NCBI GenBank assembly: GCA_947259105.1
Contig: CAMYKU010000012.1
Span: 32,235 to 96,234 of the forward strand
Origin: an uncultured Alphaproteobacteria bacterium
GTDB lineage: Bacteria; Pseudomonadota; Alphaproteobacteria; UBA8366; JADFVY01
Length of the DNA: 64,000 bases
Reading direction: 5' to 3'
Part shown: positions 33,483 through 42,262 of the stretch, one piece after another
How positions within the stretch are numbered: position 1 is the stretch's first letter
How the letters are laid out: the number at the start of each line of letters is the position of its first letter
The notes under the pieces: generated by a model
What the model was told of the DNA's origin: nothing
The model's input: only the letters and a program-made list of their open reading frames with translations
Databases searched by the model: none
Position numbers and translations under genes: made by a program

Positions 33483-33584
33483 AACCAAAGGTCGCTCCGG
33501 ATGCTGACGGCGTGAGGCCGGAAACGAACTGTCAACCTTCCGCGATTATGATCGCCGGTACGAAACCAGCCCAGGACCTTCCCG

Positions 33585-34661
33585 ATGATTGCATTGCACC
33601 GCGTTCTCACCAGCATCGCCGCGCCGTCTCTTGCCGTCGCGGCCGCGACAGTGGCGATGACCCTGGCTGCGGCGATACCGGCCGGTCCCGCGCTGGCACA
33701 GGCCGGCGCGGGTGAATCGGCGGTCCTGCTGGCATATCAGCGGTTCGGTCAGGGCACCAACCCGGCCAACCGCGTGCGGATCACGCAATTCGAGGCCCAT
33801 GTCAAGGAACTGACGAACGGCCGTTACGCAATCATGTCGGTCCCGGAAATCCTCGAGGCGATCGAGACCGGTGCGAAGCTGCCGAACCGGACAATCGGCA
33901 TCACCATCGACGGCGCCTTCCGTTCGGTATACGAGGAAGCCTGGCCGCGACTGAAAGCCGCGGGGCTGCCATTCACGCTGTTCGTGACGACGGATCCCAT
34001 CGATCAGGGCCTGCCGGCCTACATGACCTGGGAGCAGATTCGCGAACTGCGCGATGCCGGGGTCTCGCTGGGCATTCATACGGCCGGCTATGTACGTGCA
34101 TCCCGGGCGGGCCCAGACGCTTTCCGAGCCGATCTCGAACGGGCTTTCGCAAGCTTCGGGGCGGCGCTCGGCGAACGCCCCGAGCTGTTCGCCTATCCGA
34201 ACGGCGAAATGAGCCTCGCCGTGGGAAGCGCACTCGCCGATGCGGGAATCAGGGCCGCGTTCGGCTATCATTCCGGGCCGGTCAACCCGCGCAGCAACGT
34301 CATGCACATGCCGCGGTTCCCCATCGTCGAGAACTATGCGGACGAAAAGCCGTTCAAGCTGCGCGTCAACACCCTGGCGCTGCCCGTGGTCGACCTCGTG
34401 CCCGCCGATCCTCTCGTCAACGCGGCCGACGTAGAGACGTTCGGATTTACAGTCGACCCCGCTGTCGGCCGTGTCCGCGGAATCAACTGTTTCCATTCCA
34501 GCTTCGGCCAGCTCGTGGTGGAGGAGATCGGGGACCGACGGTTCGAGGCGAAGCTGGGCCAGCCGGCGCCGAAAGGCGCATGGCGAATCAACTGCACGAT
34601 GCCGACCGGCGGCAAGCGGTTCCGCTGGTTCGGAATGCAGTACTATTCGACCGGGGGGTAG
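33585..34661 (+). CDS. exported deacetylase-like protein with degenerate active site
   Basis: The 358 residues are collinear with the preceding gene: signal peptide (to about residue 39), NodB-like domain, the same C-terminal extension and a similar ending (RFRWFGMQYYSTGG). The key residues have changed. The metal-binding Asp of TIDD is Gly (TIDG, 107-110), the second His of the HxxxH motif is Tyr (H165, Y169), and the conserved YHR is YQR. It is therefore probably not a hydrolase and may bind glycan or partner with its neighbour. A tandem duplication is the simplest origin. Confidence 0.85.
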   Translation: MIALHRVLTSIAAPSLAVAAATVAMTLAAAIPAGPALAQAGAGESAVLLAYQRFGQGTNPANRVRITQFEAHVKELTNGRYAIMSVPEILEAIETGAKLPNRTIGITIDGAFRSVYEEAWPRLKAAGLPFTLFVTTDPIDQGLPAYMTWEQIRELRDAGVSLGIHTAGYVRASRAGPDAFRADLERAFASFGAALGERPELFAYPNGEMSLAVGSALADAGIRAAFGYHSGPVNPRSNVMHMPRFPIVENYADEKPFKLRVNTLALPVVDLVPADPLVNAADVETFGFTVDPAVGRVRGINCFHSSFGQLVVEEIGDRRFEAKLGQPAPKGAWRINCTMPTGGKRFRWFGMQYYSTGG

Positions 34662-34686
34662 ACGCTTTCAGAGCCTGGCTCGTAGA

Positions 34687-34790
34687 GCGTTATCCGCTAA
34701 GTTCGCTCCGGCCCGCTCCCGCACCCGGCCACCCAACGGTATCGTACGCTGTGGGTGGCCGGGTGGGGGAGCGGGCCGGAGCCGATTCCA
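34687..34790. repeat. palindromic repeat element, family C (copy 2)
   Basis: Close relative of the element at 15223-15327: GCGTTATCCG start, GCTCCGGCCCGCTCCCGCAC arm, GTACGC centre and GGGGGAGCGGGCCGGAGC return arm. It lies between convergent genes, where it could form a strong hairpin in either transcript. Confidence 0.8.
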
Positions 34791-34798
34791 TCTAGCTC

Positions 34799-35821
34799 TC
34801 AGACGCCCCAGGCGAATTCGATGAGGGTGTCGCCAAGCGTCGCCCTGTCCAACGGGGAAAGCCGGTTCTTGCGGATTATGCCGCGCAGCAGGTCGACATA
34901 TTCCTGGCCCGTCTCGGAATAATGCTGCAGCCCGCCGGCAAGTTTCGTCCCGTCCAGCGGCTCGCCGGCCCGGCGCAACTCGGCCCGCATTTTGCGGAAG
35001 TCGCGATAGGGCCGGTGGGTGTTGAGGTTCAGGAGATACGCGCTCACCGAGTCGATCAGTCGATCGAAGGAACGGACCATGTACGTCTCGCCCTCGGGGC
35101 GTCCCAGCGGCACCAGCCCCTTTGCGCCGGTCGTCGTCCACTGGCCGAAGATTGCGTTGCCCTCGATCGCGAACCGCGACGTTCCCCAGCCGCTTTCGGT
35201 GGCGGCCTGGGCCAGGACCAGCGACGGCGGCACGGTGTCCACGCGCCGTAACAACACTTCGAGCTGGTCCGTCGAACCCTTGTACCGCTTCGCCAGCCCT
35301 GCAAGCCAATCCTCCAGGTCCTGCGGGAGCTTCTGTCCGGCCGCGCGCCGTTCGATGGCGTAGCGCAGGCGCCGCCGCTCCACGGCAATATGGGCGTTGG
35401 CCTCCAGGATCAGGGGGAGCGCCAGAGAGAGGAACACGGTCTTCCGTTCATCGACATCCGTTATTTCGGGCAGGTCGCGCGGCAGCATGAAAAGCCGGAG
35501 GCGGGGGACCGGCGTCCGCTTGCTGCGAATGTCCTCGAGATCGTAGGCCGCGCTCTCGAACGCCGCCTGCAAGCCGTCGACCGTGGGATGGACGATGAAG
35601 GTAACCGCCGGGCTGACCGCGATAGCGCCGTCGCCCGAATGGGCCGGAGGGGTATAGCGAATGGCCGGCGCCCGGCCGGCCAGGCCCCACGTCACTTCGA
35701 CCGCGACCAGCAACAGCAGGCCAGCGAGACCCGCGACAAGGCCGAGCCGAGCCCGCGTTGCGCCGTGTCCCGGCGACCGCTTCGGCGTGTCCGCCCCGCC
35801 GTTCTCTTCCGTCACCGTCAC
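34799..35821 (-). CDS. Bax-like glucosaminidase-domain protein
   Basis: Predicted membrane-anchored peptidoglycan hydrolase. The 340 residues have a short cytoplasmic start, one transmembrane helix (RLGLVAGLAGLLLLVAVEVT), a linker, and a C-terminal glucosaminidase (Bax) domain. That domain carries the catalytic-region glutamate in PPSLVLAQAATESGWGTSRF, followed by EGNAIFGQWTTT. The end DTLIEFAWGV is typical of Bax proteins. Its substrate bond and physiological role are inferred from the family. Confidence 0.82.
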   Translation of the reverse strand: MTVTEENGGADTPKRSPGHGATRARLGLVAGLAGLLLLVAVEVTWGLAGRAPAIRYTPPAHSGDGAIAVSPAVTFIVHPTVDGLQAAFESAAYDLEDIRSKRTPVPRLRLFMLPRDLPEITDVDERKTVFLSLALPLILEANAHIAVERRRLRYAIERRAAGQKLPQDLEDWLAGLAKRYKGSTDQLEVLLRRVDTVPPSLVLAQAATESGWGTSRFAIEGNAIFGQWTTTGAKGLVPLGRPEGETYMVRSFDRLIDSVSAYLLNLNTHRPYRDFRKMRAELRRAGEPLDGTKLAGGLQHYSETGQEYVDLLRGIIRKNRLSPLDRATLGDTLIEFAWGV

Positions 35822-35857
35822 GCCGGCAGCGCCCTCACCGAAGACGTCTCCACCACA

Positions 35858-36415
35858 CTAGACGGAGCGGACCTCGGTGACTTCCGGAATGTAGTGCCGG
35901 AGCATGTTCTCGATGCCCATCTTCAGGGTCGCAGTCGAGCTCGGGCAGCCGGCGCAGGCGCCGCGCATATGCAGGTAGACGACGCCCTGCTGGAACGCGT
36001 GGAACGCGATGTCGCCGCCGTCCTGGGCCACCGCCGGGCGTACCCGCGTATCCAGCAGCTCCTTGATCTGCGAGACGATCTCGGCGTTCTCCTCATTGAT
36101 TTCCTCGTCCACCTCGACGCTGGCGCCGTCGATCATGACGGCTTCGCCGGTGGTGAAATGCTCCATGATCACACCGAGAATTGCCGGTTTCAGGAGATAC
36201 CACTCGGCCGCGTCCTGTTTCGTTACGGTGATGAAATCGGCGCCCAGAAAGACCCCCTCGACGTTGTCGATCCCGAAGAGACGCTCTGCCAGGGGGGATT
36301 TGCCGGCGGCATCGTCCGCGCTGCGGAAATCCACGGTGCCATCGGGAAGAACGGGCTTGCCGGGAATGAATTTCAGGGTGGCCGGGTTCGGCGTCTGTTC
36401 GGTCTGAATGAACAT
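35858..36415 (-). CDS. NifU/Nfu-type iron-sulfur cluster carrier
   Basis: Carries and delivers Fe-S clusters. From ATG 36415 (GGAGAG upstream) it has 185 residues: an N-terminal Nfu_N domain (MFIQTEQTPNPATLKFIPGK) and the C-terminal NifU domain with the cluster CXXC in MRGACAGCPSSTATLKMGIE. The length and domain order match the alphaproteobacterial and mitochondrial NFU1 type. It lies in a minus-strand row with usp and hisN genes, with 165 bp to usp. Confidence 0.93.
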   Translation of the reverse strand: MFIQTEQTPNPATLKFIPGKPVLPDGTVDFRSADDAAGKSPLAERLFGIDNVEGVFLGADFITVTKQDAAEWYLLKPAILGVIMEHFTTGEAVMIDGASVEVDEEINEENAEIVSQIKELLDTRVRPAVAQDGGDIAFHAFQQGVVYLHMRGACAGCPSSTATLKMGIENMLRHYIPEVTEVRSV

Positions 36416-36580
36416 GCAAATCTCTCCTGCCGGTTCGGCGTGTTGCGTGCAGGAGAAGATTGTCTGCCGGCCACCGAAAATCAACCCTTACCTTATTCCG
36501 GTATTTACGATTCCTGCTCAGAGCCTGGCCTGGAATATGTTGTTGTTTTCACGGGCTTGTGTTTCCCTCCGGTCAGGCTC

Positions 36581-37081
36581 TCAGGTGATCGCAATGATTT
36601 CCTCATCGGTCAGCGATCCGGGCACGATCGTCACCGGGACCCGCAGCGAACCCGATCCCTTGCCGACGAGATGGCTGATCAGGGGGCCTGGTGCGCCGGA
36701 CTCGGTGCTGGTGGCAAGCACGAGGATCGAAATCGACGGCTCTTCGTCGAGCAGCTTTTCCAGTTCCACGCGCGCATCGCCCTCGCGCATATGAACGACG
36801 GGAAAATTCCCGGACCACTCCTTCACTTCCGCCGAAAGCCGCTGCATCAGGCCTTCGGCCTCTTCGCGCGCCTCCTCGCGCATCAGGTCGCCGACAGCCA
36901 CCCAGTGCTGGAATTCAGCCGGCTCCTGGACAAGGAGCAGCGCGACCCGTCCGCCGGTCCGCATCGCCCGGCGGGCCGCGAAACGAAGGGCGACCCGCAT
37001 TTCCTCGCTCTGGTCCACGACGACGAGGAAGACGCGATCGCCATCCTGCTTCTGTCCCGCGTGGTCTTCGTCACCGGCCAT
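36581..37081 (-). CDS. universal stress protein
   Basis: UspA-fold protein, usually induced by stress or starvation. The 166 residues begin with a charged leader and then RVFLVVVDQSEEMRVALRFA, the typical first strand and helix, and end in SLRVPVTIVPGSLTDEE. The ATP-binding G-2x-G-9x-G(S/T) motif is not clear, so this may be a non-ATP-binding member (LVGKGSGSLRV is the nearest stretch). It lies between hisN and nfu on the same strand. Confidence 0.8.
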   Translation of the reverse strand: MAGDEDHAGQKQDGDRVFLVVVDQSEEMRVALRFAARRAMRTGGRVALLLVQEPAEFQHWVAVGDLMREEAREEAEGLMQRLSAEVKEWSGNFPVVHMREGDARVELEKLLDEEPSISILVLATSTESGAPGPLISHLVGKGSGSLRVPVTIVPGSLTDEEIIAIT

Positions 37082-37163
37082 TCAACGAACTCCTGATGGT
37101 GTGATCCGGCGCCCCCCATCATGCCATCTTGCGAGCGCTTCGGGCAAACGGTCCATTACGTGG

Positions 37164-37949
37164 TCAAACATCGAGTATCCGCCGCGCCGCACCGTGCAGC
37201 CCGGTGCTGGCCGCGGCCAGGACCTGACCGCCCGATCGCATTCCCAGCGCGCCGCCTTGCCAATCGGTGATGATGCCGCCCGCACCTTCCACCACGGGGA
37301 CCAGGGCACAGTAATCATACACGCGCATGTCATCTTCGACGACGATGTCGATGAAGCCGGACGCCAGCATGCCGTACTGGTAGCATTCGCCCCCGTAATG
37401 CACGAACCTGACGGCCTCGCGCAGCCGGGCATAGGCCGCGGCCGCCGCCGGATCCCCTTCGAACATGTGGGGCGAGGTCGACCACAGGACCGCATTCTCC
37501 AGGCCGCCGCGGGGCGCAACCCGCACGGCCGTGCCGTTCAGCGTGGTCGGCTGGCCGGCCGCACCGACCCACCGCTCGTGCAGGGCCGGATGGTCGATGA
37601 TGCCCAGCACCGGCCGGCCGTCGCGCAGCAGCGCGATCAGCGTGCCGAACACGGGCACCCCGCTGATGAACGCCTTGGTGCCGTCGATCGGGTCGAGCAC
37701 CCACACGAAATCCGCGTCCACCCGCTCGGCTCCGTGCTCCTCGCCGACCACGCCATGGGCAGGGAATTCCCTTGCGATCATCTCGCGCATGCGGGTTTCG
37801 GCCTCGCGGTCGGCGTGCGTGACCGGGCTCTCGTCCGGCTTGTCGGCGATGTCCAGCGGCTGGCGGAAATATCGCCGCACCACGTCGCCGGCCGCATCCG
37901 CCAGCCGCTCGGCCAGCACCACGAATTCGCGCGGACAGGAGTGGTTCAT
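37164..37949 (-). CDS. hisN: inositol monophosphatase-family histidinol-phosphatase
   Basis: Predicted to dephosphorylate histidinol phosphate in histidine synthesis, as in actinobacterial and alphaproteobacterial HisN. The 261 residues carry the metal site GVVGEEHG and WVLDPIDGTKAFISG, with a C-terminal YDYCALVPVVEGAGGIITDW. The KAFISG version of motif A is characteristic of HisN rather than SuhB. No other his genes are in the window, so the assignment rests on family features. Confidence 0.85.
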   Translation of the reverse strand: MNHSCPREFVVLAERLADAAGDVVRRYFRQPLDIADKPDESPVTHADREAETRMREMIAREFPAHGVVGEEHGAERVDADFVWVLDPIDGTKAFISGVPVFGTLIALLRDGRPVLGIIDHPALHERWVGAAGQPTTLNGTAVRVAPRGGLENAVLWSTSPHMFEGDPAAAAAYARLREAVRFVHYGGECYQYGMLASGFIDIVVEDDMRVYDYCALVPVVEGAGGIITDWQGGALGMRSGGQVLAAASTGLHGAARRILDV

Positions 37950-37979
37950 GGATTCTGACTGGCCGCCCGCCGGACCCGG

Positions 37980-38552
37980 TCAGGGCAACGGCTGCGGACT
38001 GTCGCTCAGACCGCGCAGATAGGCGATAAGGTCGGCCCGGTCCGCGCCGTCGCGGATGCCGGCGAAGCTCATCTTGGTGCCCGTGGCGAACGTCTTGGGC
38101 GCGGTCAGGAAGGCGTCGAGCGCCTCATAGTCCCATGTGCCGCCGCGTTCGGCCAGCGCGCCGGAGAACCTGTAGCCCTCGACGGCGCCGATGCCGCGAC
38201 CGACGACGTCCCACAGATTGGGTCCGACCTTGTGCTTGCCGCCCTTCTCGAAGCTGTGGCAGGCGGCGCATTTCTTCGCGACCCTGGCGCCGGAAGCCGC
38301 GTCCGCCTCCGCCAGCAGGGCGGTAATTCCGCCGGCGGCTGCCGGCACCGGGGAGTCGGGCTCGGGCTCGGCCGTTGCCGGGGCGACAGGGCGCGCATCG
38401 ACAATCCCGGTATCCAGCAACGGGTACGCCGGCGTATCGATGGTCCCCGGCCGGTACAGGATCCAGGATACAATCGCGGCGGCGACGGCGATCCAGATGG
38501 TGACCAGCACCGCACCGGCCAGCTTGGTCAGAATGAGAGGATCCTTGAACAT
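37980..38552 (-). CDS. cycM: membrane-anchored class I cytochrome c
   Basis: CycM-type electron carrier between the bc1 complex and the cytochrome c oxidase. From ATG at 38550-38552 ([16 protein letters not shown]) it has 190 residues: one N-terminal membrane anchor, a Pro/Ala-rich periplasmic linker, and a haem domain with [15 protein letters not shown] and the axial methionine in [11 protein letters not shown]. Its divergent position from kdsB-pheA is the usual alphaproteobacterial arrangement. Confidence 0.92.
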   Translation of the reverse strand: MFKDPLILTKLAGAVLVTIWIAVAAAIVSWILYRPGTIDTPAYPLLDTGIVDARPVAPATAEPEPDSPVPAAAGGITALLAEADAASGARVAKKCAACHSFEKGGKHKVGPNLWDVVGRGIGAVEGYRFSGALAERGGTWDYEALDAFLTAPKTFATGTKMSFAGIRDGADRADLIAYLRGLSDSPQPLP

Positions 38553-38659
38553 GCCCGTGTTTCCCGTTTCACCTTCTCCCCATGGCGCTGGCGGTATATT
38601 CTCTGGGCCGCCCGAAATCAACAGCCGTCCGCAATGAGGCGCCGAATCGCCGCACAAAC

Positions 38660-39406
38660 ATGAGCCGCCCGAGCAACCCCGTTATCGTCATCCCCGCGCG
38701 GCTCGCCGCCACGCGGCTGCCCGACAAGCCGCTGGCCGACATCCACGGCGAGGCGATGATCGTCCATGTCTGGCGCCGCGCGGTGGAGGCGGAGATCGGC
38801 CCGGTCCTGGTCGCCGCCGCCGAGGAGATCGTCGCCGACGCCGTGCGGGCCGCCGGCGGCATCGCGGTCCTGACCGATCCGGAGCTGCCGTCGGGCTCGG
38901 ACCGGGTATATCGCGCGGTGGAGGCATTCGACCCGGACGGACGGCACGATGCCGTCGTCAACCTGCAGGGCGACCTTCCCACCATCGACCCCGCCGCGGT
39001 GCGGGCGTCGCTGACGCCGCTGGGCGACGAAGCGGTCGATATCGGCACCCTGGTTGCCGAGATCACGCGCGACGAGGAGCGTGAAAATCCGAATGTCGTA
39101 AAGGCCGTCGCCGGGCTCGCGACGGGGCAGGCGGTCGGCCGCGCGCTCTATTTCACGCGGGCGACGGCGCCGTGGGGGAACGGGCCGCTGTACCACCATA
39201 TCGGCCTGTACGCCTACCGGCGCCCGGCGCTGGCCCGCTTCGTCTCGCTGCCGCCCGGCATCCTCGAGAAACGCGAGAAGCTGGAGCAGCTGCGCGCGCT
39301 CGAGGCCGGTATGCGGATCGACGTCGCCCTCGTTGACACCATCCCGCTCGGTGTCGATACTCCCGCCGATCTCGACCGCGCCCGCGCATTGCTGGCGCCC
39401 CGTTGA
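38660..39406 (+). CDS. kdsB: CMP-KDO synthetase
   Basis: 3-deoxy-manno-octulosonate cytidylyltransferase, which activates KDO for lipopolysaccharide core assembly. From ATG 38660 it has 248 residues beginning [20 protein letters not shown] with [35 protein letters not shown] and [10 protein letters not shown] are family hallmarks. The upstream in-frame extension to 38582 lacks resemblance. Its stop overlaps a TTG of pheA by four bases. Confidence 0.95.
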   Translation: MSRPSNPVIVIPARLAATRLPDKPLADIHGEAMIVHVWRRAVEAEIGPVLVAAAEEIVADAVRAAGGIAVLTDPELPSGSDRVYRAVEAFDPDGRHDAVVNLQGDLPTIDPAAVRASLTPLGDEAVDIGTLVAEITRDEERENPNVVKAVAGLATGQAVGRALYFTRATAPWGNGPLYHHIGLYAYRRPALARFVSLPPGILEKREKLEQLRALEAGMRIDVALVDTIPLGVDTPADLDRARALLAPR

Positions 39407-39420
39407 CGGAAGATTCCGGC

Positions 39421-40296
39421 ATGAATACCGAAACACCGGCCGGCGGCGCATCCGCCGATCAGGACACGACCATCGCCTTCCAGGGCCATTACGGCGCCTA
39501 TTCCGACATGGCCTGCCGGGTGGTGTTTCCGGAACTCACGACCATGCCCTGCGCCTCCTTCGAGGACGTCTTCGCGGCGGTACGGGACGGCCAGGCCGGC
39601 CGCGCGATGATCCCGATCGAGAATTCGGTGGCGGGCCGGGTCGCGGATATCCACCATCTCCTGCCGGAATCGGGCCTGCATATCGTCGGCGAGCATTTCC
39701 AGCGGGTGAACCACAAGCTGCTGGCGCCGAAGGGTGCAGCGATCGGAAGCCTGAAACGGGTGCTCAGCCACGAGCAGGCGCTGTCGCAATGCCGCAACTT
39801 CCTGCGGCAGAACGGGCTGGACCCGCAGGTCTACGCCGATACCGCCGGCGCCGCCCAGTTCGTCGCGGAACAGGGGGACCCGGCGCAGGCGGCGATCGCG
39901 TCGCGCCTGGCCGGCGAGATCTACGGGCTCGAGACCCTGGCCGACGACATCGAGGACGCAACCCACAACACCACCCGCTTCGTGGTGATGCAGCGCGAGC
40001 CGATCGACCCGCCCGCCGACGACGGGCCGGTGATCACCTCCTTCGTGTTCCAGGTGCGCAACGTGCCGGCGGCGCTGTACAAGGCGATGGGCGGTTTCGC
40101 GACCAACGGCGTCAACATGACGAAACTGGAATCCTACATGCTCGGCGGCGATTTCAACGCGACGCAGTTCTACGCCGATGTCGAAGGCCATCCGGACCAT
40201 ACGTCGGTGCGCCTGGCGCTGGAGGAGCTCGGCTTCTTCAGCCGCAGGGTGATGATCCTCGGCGTCTATCCGGCCGACGCGGCGCGCTACAGGTAG
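39421..40296 (+). CDS. pheA: prephenate dehydratase
   Basis: Converts prephenate to phenylpyruvate in phenylalanine synthesis. From ATG 39421 it has 291 residues. The catalytic domain opens TTIAFQGHYGAYSDMACR and contains MIPIENSVAGRV and the Thr-Arg-Phe motif in ATHNTTRFVVM. A C-terminal ACT domain (TSFVFQVRNVPAALYKAMGG, then LESYMLGG) binds phenylalanine for feedback control. There is no chorismate mutase domain. TTG 39403, overlapping the kdsB stop, is an alternative start. Confidence 0.96.
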   Translation: MNTETPAGGASADQDTTIAFQGHYGAYSDMACRVVFPELTTMPCASFEDVFAAVRDGQAGRAMIPIENSVAGRVADIHHLLPESGLHIVGEHFQRVNHKLLAPKGAAIGSLKRVLSHEQALSQCRNFLRQNGLDPQVYADTAGAAQFVAEQGDPAQAAIASRLAGEIYGLETLADDIEDATHNTTRFVVMQREPIDPPADDGPVITSFVFQVRNVPAALYKAMGGFATNGVNMTKLESYMLGGDFNATQFYADVEGHPDHTSVRLALEELGFFSRRVMILGVYPADAARYR

Positions 40297-40319
40297 CGCC
40301 GCAAGGGCGGGGGACCGCG

Positions 40320-40634
40320 ATGCCCGTTCCGTTCAGCGAGGTCGTCAGGACCGTCGATATCGGGCCGATCGAGACCGGCGACGAGCCGGTCCGGCTGCGC
40401 GTCGAAATTCTGCACACCGACGGCGCGGCTCCGCCCTATTCCGCCCGCGTCTGGCAGCTCGCGGCGATCCTGCTGCACCCCTCGGAATCGGGGGACCCCG
40501 ACGAGCTCAACGAGTACCGCATGCTGGTCGAGGACGACACCATCGGCGGCGAGAGCTTCGAAGGCGAGACGCCGGACGACGTGCTGCGGCAGATCCGCCA
40601 TCGCATCGCGGCGGTCTACTACATCCCGCGGTAG
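40320..40634 (+). CDS. conserved-looking hypothetical protein
   Basis: The 104 residues start at ATG 40320, 24 bp after pheA, with GGGGGA upstream. The sequence is compact and globular (EPVRLRVEILHTDG, YSARVWQLAAILLHPSES), and ends QIRHRIAAVYYIPR. No domain is recognised. Its tight spacing suggests it is transcribed with kdsB-pheA. It overlaps a frame that stays open from upstream, but only the part from this ATG looks like a gene. Confidence 0.6.
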   Translation: MPVPFSEVVRTVDIGPIETGDEPVRLRVEILHTDGAAPPYSARVWQLAAILLHPSESGDPDELNEYRMLVEDDTIGGESFEGETPDDVLRQIRHRIAAVYYIPR

Positions 40635-40668
40635 GGGCGCCGCGGCGCGATCCCACCGGAACGTTGGC

Positions 40669-40777
40669 GCGACCTCATACTTCGAGACGCCCCTTCGGGG
40701 CTCCTCAGCATGAGGCTCAAGCGCTTGTGCCCTCATGCTGAGGAGGCGCGGAGCGCCGTCTCGAAGTATGAGGTCGC
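40669..40777. repeat. palindromic repeat, family A (copy 1)
   Basis: Outer arms GCGACCTCATACTTCGAGAC and GTCTCGAAGTATGAGGTCGC enclose inner arms around CTCCTCAGCATGAGG and CCTCATGCTGAGGAG. It lies between convergent genes. Four more copies are at 50587, 51194, 52528 and 58799. Confidence 0.9.
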
Positions 40778-40804
40778 TCGATGCTCACGCTGCCCCGATC
40801 GCCC

Positions 40805-41704
40805 TCAGCGCCCTCCGTCCAGCCAGTCGCGGATCAGGCGCCAGGAGATCGAATCGCGGCGCGGCAGGCGGAAGGTCTCGTCTTCCGGCGAGTCCAGCAG
40901 CTCGTCGCGGCCGTACCAGCGGCCGGCTTCCAGCTCGCCGGTGTTGATGGCCAGGTCCGCGGACTTCGCCCGCCCATAGAAGCCCAGCATGATCGAGGAC
41001 GGGAACGGCCAGGGCTGCGAGGAATGATAGCGGATGTCGTCGATTTCGATGCCGGCCTCCTCGAACACCTCGCGCGCCACCGCGTCCTCCAGGCTCTCGC
41101 CCGGCTCGACGAACCCGGCCAGCACCGAATGCATGCCGGGCGGCCAGATTTTCTGGCGCCCGAGCAGGACACGGTCGCCGTGATGGATCAGCATGATCAC
41201 CGCCGGGTCGGTACGCGGGAAGACCGGCCTTGCGCAATCCGGGCCGGTGCAGTGCCGGACGTGGCCCGCCTCCCGCACTTCCGTCGCGTGGCCGCAATGG
41301 CCGCAATGGCGATGCGCGAGGTGCCAGTGCATCATGCCCCGCGCATAGGCCATCAGCGCGCCGTCGCCACGCGACAGCAGCGGCCCGATCTTGCGCAGGT
41401 CCTCGAAGCAGCCGAATTGCGCCGCCTCGTCCGCCTCGCGGTGCGACAGGTCGATGGCGAAATGCGCGATGCCGTCGACCAGCCCCAGCAGCGCCATCGC
41501 CTGGGCATCCGCCAGCAGCGCGGGGTCCGGCGGCAGCAGATGCGGCGTCGGCGCGCCGTCGAGGTCGACGAGGTTGCGCGACTGCCAAACCGGCGCGATC
41601 CGCGTTTCCGGATCCTCGAGCCGCTCCGCGACCCAGCCCGCGTCGCCGCGCAGATGCGCCGCCCGGTCGATGCCGCCCGAGGCGTAGATGTTGGGTGCCT
41701 TCAT
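40805..41704 (-). CDS. nudC: NADH pyrophosphatase / NAD-decapping Nudix hydrolase
   Basis: Hydrolyses NADH and removes NAD caps from RNA. From ATG at 41702-41704 it has 299 residues: an N-terminal Nudix-like domain, a zinc ribbon (HRHCGHCGHATEV, then HCTGPDC) and a Nudix box (GFVEPGESLEDAVAREVFEE, then AGIEI). The QPWPFPSSIMLGFYGRA signature is diagnostic of NudC. It converges on the kdsB-pheA group, with a palindromic repeat between. Confidence 0.95.
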   Translation of the reverse strand: MKAPNIYASGGIDRAAHLRGDAGWVAERLEDPETRIAPVWQSRNLVDLDGAPTPHLLPPDPALLADAQAMALLGLVDGIAHFAIDLSHREADEAAQFGCFEDLRKIGPLLSRGDGALMAYARGMMHWHLAHRHCGHCGHATEVREAGHVRHCTGPDCARPVFPRTDPAVIMLIHHGDRVLLGRQKIWPPGMHSVLAGFVEPGESLEDAVAREVFEEAGIEIDDIRYHSSQPWPFPSSIMLGFYGRAKSADLAINTGELEAGRWYGRDELLDSPEDETFRLPRRDSISWRLIRDWLDGGR

Positions 41705-42262
41705 GGGGAGGAAGGTGGCACGGGAAGGACCGTCTGGCAACGGCGGGCGGTGGGGACGGGAGGCCGGATCCCCGATCCCTGTTCCCTGGTCCCTGCGAGG
41801 AACAACCCCATGCACCGGCGATTTCCGCGGGTTTCGGGGGCGGCCGCGGGTCGCGATCCCCTGGCCGGGACCGGGGGCGCCGGGCTTTCCGGCGCCGGAT
41901 GTCCAATGCGTTCCCGAAAGCCGTCACTCCCTGTTAACGGTTTGTTAAGACAAGCGGGTAACAGCTTCTTAAGACGAACGCGGGTTTACTGTTTCATGGC
42001 AGCCGGAAGGCGCCCCGCTATCGATCCCGTTCGCCGACGGCGACGCGGAGATCGGCGGAGCGCCTTGCAGGCATGGCTCCGACGGGCCCGACGCAGGATG
42101 AGGCGCGGGGCAGCAGCAGCCGACAGCGGCGCCGGCCGGATCGTCCGGGCGGAGGCAAGCCGTTCCCGTTGGCGACAGCGTGAAAGCCGCCGGAGCATCG
42201 CCATTACGTTGCCCAGGCAGGGTTCACCCACCAGGAACCCTGTTAAAGAGGAGGTAAAAGGC
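41705..42262. other. 558-bp intergenic region with CtrA-like sites
   Basis: Between divergent nudC and an exported Cys-rich protein. No gene is supported here. It is GC-rich apart from 41930-42000, which holds two CtrA-like sites in tandem. The downstream gene has a strong GAGGAGG ribosome site at about 42249-42255. Confidence 0.6.
41933..41972 (-). promoter_or_regulatory. tandem CtrA-like binding sites
   Basis: On the minus strand TTAACAAACCGTTAAC (41948-41933) is a perfect TTAA-N7-TTAAC match. TTAAGAAGCTGTTAC (41972-41958) is a near match (TTAA-N7-TTAC). The two sites repeat with a 24-bp step. CtrA is the cell-cycle response regulator of alphaproteobacteria; whether nudC or the Cys-rich gene is controlled is not clear. 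Confidence 0.5.
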
